Positions 6,019-9,381 of a DNA stretch of 9,381 nt are shown here, one piece after another. The notes beneath the pieces were generated by a model. It was not told the DNA's origin. It ran no database searches and saw only the letters and a list, made by a program, of their open reading frames with translations. Source of the stretch: VRUE01 sp040904405 (lineage in GTDB: Bacteria; Actinomycetota; Thermoleophilia; Solirubrobacterales; 70-9); NCBI GenBank assembly GCA_040904405.1, contig JBBDTK010000044.1, positions 1 through 9,381 on the forward strand. Direction: 5' to 3'. Numbering within the stretch: position 1 is the first letter of the stretch; the number at the start of each line of letters is the position of its first letter. The translations under genes and the position numbers were made by a program.

Positions 6019-6395
6019 GGCTGCTGCTCGACACCCATACGCTGCTCTGGGCGCTGAAGGAACCGGAGCGCCTCGCGGCACACGCGGCGACGGTGATCGC
6101 GGCGGAAGACTCCCGGGTCTTCGTCAGCGTCGTCAGCCCATGGGAGCTGGCAATAGCCGAAGCGCGCGGCAGGCTCAGCGCCCCCGGCGACCTCGAGGCG
6201 CATCTCGAGCGCAACCGGTTCGAGCTGCTCCCCGTGGCTCTGCGCCACGTCGAGCTGATCAGGTCGATGGCCCATCACCATCGGGATCCCTTCGACCGCA
6301 TGCTCATCGCCCAAGCGCAGGTCGAGGGCCTGACCCTGGTCACCTCGGACCGGGAGATACGGCGCTACCCGGTTTCGATCCTCCCGGCGGTTTGA
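6015..6395 (+). CDS. vapC: VapC-type PIN-domain toxin ribonuclease
   Basis: The 126-residue product begins MRLLLDTHTLLWALKEPERL when read from a TTG at 6015-6017. It belongs to the PIN-domain group usually paired with Phd-type antitoxins. The four acidic residues expected for the Mg-dependent nuclease site are all present: D6 (LLDTH), E44 (SPWELAI), D94 (DPFDRMLIAQA; D91 also nearby) and D112 (VTSDREI). It should therefore be an active RNase unless neutralised by the antitoxin. The TTG start is chosen because the conserved first strand begins at once after it and because it overlaps the antitoxin stop by four bases. ATG starts lying earlier in this frame would fall within the antitoxin gene and add residues outside the fold. 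A GGCGGGG stretch just upstream may serve as a weak ribosome site. The gene ends nine bases before the convergent ribH stop. Confidence 0.93.
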   Translation: MRLLLDTHTLLWALKEPERLAAHAATVIAAEDSRVFVSVVSPWELAIAEARGRLSAPGDLEAHLERNRFELLPVALRHVELIRSMAHHHRDPFDRMLIAQAQVEGLTLVTSDREIRRYPVSILPAV

Positions 6396-6419
6396 CTGAA
6401 AGGCCTATCCCAACTGCCG
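6385..6419. terminator. Possible shared bidirectional terminator between vapC and ribH
   Basis: CGGCGGTT (6385-6392) pairs with AACTGCCG (6412-6419) over 8 bp with one G-T pair, around a 19-nt loop that contains both stop codons and a small AGGCCT palindrome. The two genes converge with nine bases between them, so a shared hairpin over the gene ends is plausible. The stem is short and the loop long, so support is weak. Confidence 0.25.
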
Positions 6420-6899
6420 TTGCATCAGCGCCATCCGGGCGACGGTGAGGGCGGCGTTGCGTCCCTGGTCGCGCTTGCCGCCACCGGCCCGCTCCAGCGC
6501 CTGCTCCATCGTGTCGCAGGTGATCACGCCGAAGGAGCAGGGCACGCCGGTGCGCAGCTGCACGTCCTGGATCCCGCGGGCGGCCTCGGCGCAGACGAAG
6601 TCGTAGTGGTCGGTCTCGCCGCGGATCACTACGCCGAGGCAGGCGACGCCGGCGAACTCGCCGCTTTCGGCGTGCAGCTGCGCCGCGAAGGGCAGCTCGT
6701 AGGCGCCCGGGACCGAGGCGTGGCGGATCGCGGCGGCCGGCACTCCGGCCAGCTCGAAGCCCTCCTCGGCGCCGCGCAGCAGGCGCTGCGCCAGGTCCTC
6801 GTAGAAGCGGCCGACGCAGACCGCGAAGCTGAGCGAGGAGAGGATCGAGCGCTCGGCCCCGTCGAAGGACTCGAGGAAGGCGCCGTTCTCACTTTTCAC
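6405..6899 (-). CDS. ribH: 6,7-dimethyl-8-ribityllumazine synthase
   Basis: RibH condenses 5-amino-6-ribitylamino-uracil with 3,4-dihydroxy-2-butanone 4-phosphate, the penultimate step to riboflavin; family members form 60-mer or pentameric shells. The 164-residue product has VPGAYELP (63-70), VVIRGETDHYDFVC (90-103) with the catalytic histidine H98, and GVITCDTMEQALERAG (124-139). The following KRDQGRNAAL segment (142-151) replaces the usual phosphate-site region KAGNKG...A. The GTG start (6897-6899) lies 11 bases inside the ribBA end and has a GGAGG site (6906-6910) six bases upstream, so it is coupled to ribBA. It is the last gene of the rib operon in the window. Confidence 0.97.
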   Translation of the reverse strand: MKSENGAFLESFDGAERSILSSLSFAVCVGRFYEDLAQRLLRGAEEGFELAGVPAAAIRHASVPGAYELPFAAQLHAESGEFAGVACLGVVIRGETDHYDFVCAEAARGIQDVQLRTGVPCSFGVITCDTMEQALERAGGGKRDQGRNAALTVARMALMQRQLG

Positions 6900-8214
6900 C
6901 CTGGGCCTCCGCGTCGCGCTCCTCCTCGTCGTGGATCATCTCCTCGTCGAAGGCGAGGCCCTGGTGGTGCAGGGTGTGGCCCAGCTTCTCGCGCTTGGCG
7001 CGCAGGTACTGCTCGTTGTGGGCGTTGGGCGCCGACTCGATCGGCACCTGCTCGCTGACCGAGAGCCCGTAGCCCTCGAGGCCGACGATCTTTTTCGGGT
7101 TGTTGGTGAGGATGCGGATGCTGGTCAGGCCGAGGTCGCCGAGGATCTGGGCGCCGATCCCGTAGTCGCGCAGGTCGGCCGGCAGCCCCAGCTTCAGGTT
7201 GGCCTCGACCGTGTCGGCCCCCTCCTCCTGCAGCTTGTAGGCGCGCAGCTTGTTGAGCAGGCCGATCCCGCGGCCCTCCTGGGAGAGGTAGAGCAGGACG
7301 CCGCGCCCCTCGCGCTCGATCGTCGCCAGCGCCGCCTCGAGCTGTTCGCCGCAGTCGCAGCGCATGCTGTGGAAGACGTCGCCGGTCAGGCACTCGCTGT
7401 GCACGCGGACCAGCACGTCCTCGGCGCCGTCGACCTCGCCCTTGACCATCGCCACGTGGTGTTTGTCGTCGACCAGGGAGCGGTAGCCGACCGCGGTGAA
7501 CTCGCCGAAGGCGGTCGGCAGGCCGGTGGCGACGACCCGCTCGACCAGCTTCTCGGTGCGGCGCCGGTAGGCGATCAGGTCGGCGACCGTGACCATCTTC
7601 AGGCCGTGCTTCTCGCAGTAGGGGCCGAGGTCGGGGACGCGGGCCATCGTGCCGTCGTCGTTCATCACCTCGCAGATCACCCCGGCCGGGGTCAGGCCGG
7701 CGAGCCGGGCCAGGTCGACGCTGGCCTCGGTGTGGCCGGTGCGCTCGAGCACGCCGCCGTCCTTGGCCCGCAGCGGGAACATGTGGCCGGGGACGACGAT
7801 CTCGCGCGGCCCGGAGCTGGGATCGATCGCGACCTGGATCGTGTGGGCGCGATCGTGGGCCGAGATCCCGGTGCTGACCCCGCCGGCGGCCTCGATCGTC
7901 ACCGTGAAGGCGGTCTGCAGCGGCGCCTCGTTCTTCGCCGCCATCAGGTTGAGCCCGAGCTGCTCGCAGCGCTCGGCGGTCAGCGCCAGGCAGATCAGCC
8001 CGCGCGCCTCCTTGGCCATGAAGTTGACCGCCTCGGGGGTGGCGAACTGCGCCGCCATCACCAGGTCGCCCTCGTTCTCGCGATCCTCGCCGTCGCAGAC
8101 GACGACCATGCGGCCGCGGCGGATCTCCTCGATCGCCTCCTCGATCGTCGCGAACGGGCTCTCGCCCGCCGCCCGCTCCTGCTCTTTCCTCTGCGTCTCG
8201 GTCATTGCGCTCAC
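6889..8214 (-). CDS. ribBA: Bifunctional 3,4-dihydroxy-2-butanone 4-phosphate synthase / GTP cyclohydrolase II
   Basis: This 441-residue fusion supplies both precursors of riboflavin. The N-terminal RibB domain (about 20-218) makes dihydroxybutanone phosphate from ribulose-5-phosphate. It shows DGEDRENEGD (41-50), PGHMFPLRA (142-150) and RTGHTEASVDLARLAG (158-173). The C-terminal RibA domain (about 222-420) opens GTP. It shows VRVHSECLTGDVFHSMRCDCG (269-289) with zinc ligands C275, C286 and C288, QEGRGIGLLNKLRAY (312-326) and ILTNNPKKI (368-376). A short acidic tail (about 421-441) goes beyond the fold. The GTG start is in a GTGA overlap with the ribE stop, with an AAAGGAG site five bases upstream; an ATG three codons further in is less well placed. 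Both active sites look intact. Confidence 0.98.
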   Translation of the reverse strand: MSAMTETQRKEQERAAGESPFATIEEAIEEIRRGRMVVVCDGEDRENEGDLVMAAQFATPEAVNFMAKEARGLICLALTAERCEQLGLNLMAAKNEAPLQTAFTVTIEAAGGVSTGISAHDRAHTIQVAIDPSSGPREIVVPGHMFPLRAKDGGVLERTGHTEASVDLARLAGLTPAGVICEVMNDDGTMARVPDLGPYCEKHGLKMVTVADLIAYRRRTEKLVERVVATGLPTAFGEFTAVGYRSLVDDKHHVAMVKGEVDGAEDVLVRVHSECLTGDVFHSMRCDCGEQLEAALATIEREGRGVLLYLSQEGRGIGLLNKLRAYKLQEEGADTVEANLKLGLPADLRDYGIGAQILGDLGLTSIRILTNNPKKIVGLEGYGLSVSEQVPIESAPNAHNEQYLRAKREKLGHTLHHQGLAFDEEMIHDEEERDAEAQGEK

Positions 8215-8816
8215 CCGCGCTCCTTTCCGGCCAATGGTCCCACGATCCGCTCGACGTATCTGGCGACCAGGTCACACTCGACGTTCAGCTTGCCTCCCGG
8301 CTCGGCCTCCCCCAGCGCCGTCCGCTCCAGCGTCTCCGGGATCAGCGCGACCTCGATCCACCCCTCCCCCAGCCCCGCCACGGTGAGGCTGACGCCGTCC
8401 AAAGCGATCGAGCCCTGGGCGATCACGTAGCGCAGTAGCTCGCCCGGCAGCGAGACGCGCAACCGCTTGGCGAACCCGTCCCGCTCGAGCGAGACAACCT
8501 CCCCGACGCCATCGACGTGCCCCTGGACGATGTGCCCGCCGAGCCGATCGGAAGCCTTCATCGCCAGCTCCAGGTTGACCCGGTCGCCGATCTCCAGCCC
8601 ACCCAACGCAGTGACGTCCAACGTCTGATTCATCGCCTCGGTCTCGAAGCCGTCCCCATCCACGGCCGTTGCCGTCAGGCAGGCGCCGTTGACCGCGACC
8701 GAGTCGCCAGTCTCGATCTCACCCACGAGCGAAGTCGAGATCCGTAGCCGCGCGCCCTCCTCACCGGCCTCGACCGACTCAACCCTGCCTACGTCCCGGA
8801 TCAGACCAGTGAACAC
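8211..8816 (-). CDS. ribE: Riboflavin synthase, alpha subunit
   Basis: Riboflavin synthase dismutates two molecules of 6,7-dimethyl-8-ribityllumazine into riboflavin and the RibH substrate. The 201-residue product has the two tandem lumazine-binding domains. The first starts MFTGLI (1-6) and has VNGACLT (42-48). The second starts at about residue 98 after GGHIVQGHVDG (93-103) and has GSIALDGVSLTV (135-146) and IPETLERT (159-166). NVECDLVARYVER (178-190) is the usual C-terminal helix. The start is GTG (8814-8816), fixed by the invariant MFTG opening and an AAGGAG site (8824-8829) seven bases upstream, which lies in the last codons of ribD. Only one base separates it from the ribD stop. The gene is called ribC in some species. 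Confidence 0.97.
   Translation of the reverse strand: MFTGLIRDVGRVESVEAGEEGARLRISTSLVGEIETGDSVAVNGACLTATAVDGDGFETEAMNQTLDVTALGGLEIGDRVNLELAMKASDRLGGHIVQGHVDGVGEVVSLERDGFAKRLRVSLPGELLRYVIAQGSIALDGVSLTVAGLGEGWIEVALIPETLERTALGEAEPGGKLNVECDLVARYVERIVGPLAGKERG
8220..8226 (-). promoter_or_regulatory. Ribosome-binding site that fixes the ribBA start
   Basis: AAAGGAG on the minus strand lies five bases before the GTG at 8212-8214, inside the ribE end. The alternative ATG at 8203-8205 would be 14 bases away, so the GTG is the better start and ribBA is coupled to ribE translation. Confidence 0.8.
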
Positions 8817-8817
8817 T

Positions 8818-9381
8818 TCACCACTCCTTGAATCGAGCTTTGATCAGCACATCGTCGCCGACCTGCTCGACAGCGACGTCTGGTGGGAGGGTGGGGGTGT
8901 CCGGGGGGGCGCGGCGTCCTGCTTTCCGCAGCTCCGGCTCGGCGAGAGGCGCGACGCGCCCGGCGAAAAGCCCAGCGCCCGCCCGGGCGCCCCCACCCTC
9001 CCGCTCCGCCCCGGGCTCACAGGGATCGCTTCCGCCAAGCAGCAGAGGGGCGACGAAGGTCCGCGCCTCGTCGATCGCGCCGGCGACGATGAACGCCGCA
9101 GCGAGAGTGGAGCCTCCCTCGAGGAAGAGGCTGGCGATGCCGCGGCGGCCGAGCTCGGCGAGCGCGGCCTCGATGCCGTCGGCGACGAGGATCTCGGCGC
9201 CCGCCTCGCGCAGGGCGGCAAGGCGCGAAGGGTCGGCGCCCTGCGAGACCACGACGAGCACCGGCGAGACGTCGAGCGTCCGCAGCAGCTGCGAGTCGAG
9301 CGGCAGCCGCGCCCGGCGGTCGAAAACGACCCGCAGCGGCTGCCGCATGCTCCTTCCGCTGTGCCTTTTGTGTCCCACAGA
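8818..9381 (-). CDS. ribD: RibD reductase domain, C-terminal part (5' end outside window)
   Basis: The 188 visible codons match the C-terminal half of the RibD reductase domain, which reduces the ribosyl chain of the pyrimidine intermediate with NADPH. Seen are RQPLRVVFDRRARLPLDSQL, a LFLEGGSTLAAAFI strand-loop (NADPH-side), DEARTFVAPLLLGG, and the terminal GDDVLIKARF. The frame stays open to the right edge. The earlier part of the reductase domain (SLDGK and DDPxLTxR type motifs) and any deaminase domain are absent, so the gene must continue beyond 9381. The ATG at 9346-9348 would leave out part of the fold and is not taken as the start. Between LLLGGSDP and VAVEQVGDD the protein is rich in Gly/Arg/Pro (GAEREGGGARAGAG and RRAPPDTPTLPPD), and this is where the long inverted repeat at 8885-9002 lies. 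It heads the visible rib operon. Confidence 0.88.
   Translation of the reverse strand, partial: SVGHKRHSGRSMRQPLRVVFDRRARLPLDSQLLRTLDVSPVLVVVSQGADPSRLAALREAGAEILVADGIEAALAELGRRGIASLFLEGGSTLAAAFIVAGAIDEARTFVAPLLLGGSDPCEPGAEREGGGARAGAGLFAGRVAPLAEPELRKAGRRAPPDTPTLPPDVAVEQVGDDVLIKARFKEW
8885..9002. repeat. Long GC-rich inverted repeat inside ribD (28-bp arms) with G-quadruplex potential
   Basis: The arms 8885-8912 and 8975-9002 pair at 25 of 28 positions, including a perfect outer 13 bp, GGGAGGGTGGGGG with its complement. The 62-nt centre has its own small stem, GGCGCG-A-CGCGCC (8948-8960). Each arm also carries a run of G-tracts suited to a four-strand G structure: on the plus strand at 8885-8909 and on the minus (mRNA) strand at 8978-9002. 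The arms encode the low-complexity stretches near the RibD C-terminus without breaking the frame. Confidence 0.88.

Noticed and set aside
5638..6081. N-terminal extension of rpmB to an upstream start at 6081
   Set aside because: It would run through the antisense of the toxin-antitoxin pair; L28 proteins begin at MAKVC, so only the four-residue MHDP extension is a real alternative.
5691..6314. Minus-strand open frame opposite the toxin-antitoxin genes
   Set aside because: The plus strand has intact Phd and PIN motifs, a good Shine-Dalgarno site and the stop/start overlap; the minus frame shows nothing recognisable.
6931..8430. Plus-strand 499-codon open frame opposite ribBA and ribE
   Set aside because: It is antisense to two clearly functional genes, with no recognisable domain or ribosome site; long antisense frames are expected at this GC content.
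9346..9348. ATG as the start of a short stand-alone RibD-like protein
   Set aside because: AAGGAG is only one base from the ATG, and the resulting protein would lack the first half of the reductase fold; the frame stays open to the edge, so a truncated view of ribD is more likely.
6396..9381. FMN riboswitch or promoter inside the rib operon
   Set aside because: Junctions are 1 base or overlapping, so there is no room; any RFN element would lie upstream of ribD beyond the right edge.
1..9381. CRISPR array, tRNA or rRNA gene, transposase, phage gene or new defence system
   Set aside because: No spaced direct repeats, no tRNA-like cloverleaf noticed by eye, and no such protein motifs in any frame; apart from the Phd-VapC pair all genes are housekeeping.

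Overview
The window is GC-rich, gene-dense bacterial DNA. Nine genes lie on the minus strand and one two-gene cassette on the plus strand. The gene order read leftwards is rpmB, a DAK2/FakA-like gene, recG, rsmD, coaD and a DivIVA/SepIVA-like gene. This is a familiar actinobacterial neighbourhood. With the very high GC, frequent GTG starts and apparent leaderless promoters, it points to Actinomycetota. A deep-branching class such as Thermoleophilia is my guess from protein flavour, not something the sequence proves.

Left part (1-5302, minus strand): a probable operon starts with the DAK2/FakA-like gene, whose end overlaps the start of recG by 25 nt. A 70-nt gap with a small perfect palindrome follows, then rsmD and coaD overlapping by GTGA. 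After another 103 nt comes the 5' part of a coiled-coil cell-division-type protein that runs off the left edge. These are housekeeping functions: acyl-phosphate/lipid metabolism, fork repair, 16S rRNA methylation, coenzyme A synthesis and growth/septation scaffolding.

Middle (5303-6395): rpmB (zinc-ribbon L28) is transcribed leftwards into a large compound inverted repeat. Divergent from it is a Phd/YefM-type antitoxin and a VapC PIN toxin, joined by a TTGA stop/start overlap. The 87-nt divergent region is AT-richer and full of short palindromes that could be autoregulatory operators.

Right part (6405-9381, minus strand): a tight riboflavin operon, ribD (5' part outside the window), ribE, ribBA and ribH, with 1-nt, -4-nt and -11-nt junctions and good Shine-Dalgarno sites. 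It supplies the pathway from GTP and ribulose-5-phosphate to riboflavin. Any FMN riboswitch would lie beyond the right edge.

I found no new defence or mobile system. The most interesting structure is a set of long, GC-rich inverted repeats. One sits inside recG (in a linker), one inside the ribD reductase region, and one spans the 3' end of rpmB. The first two are in frame and lie where the protein looks extended relative to its family, which recalls in-frame palindromic elements. Whether they are dispersed repeats needs a genome search.
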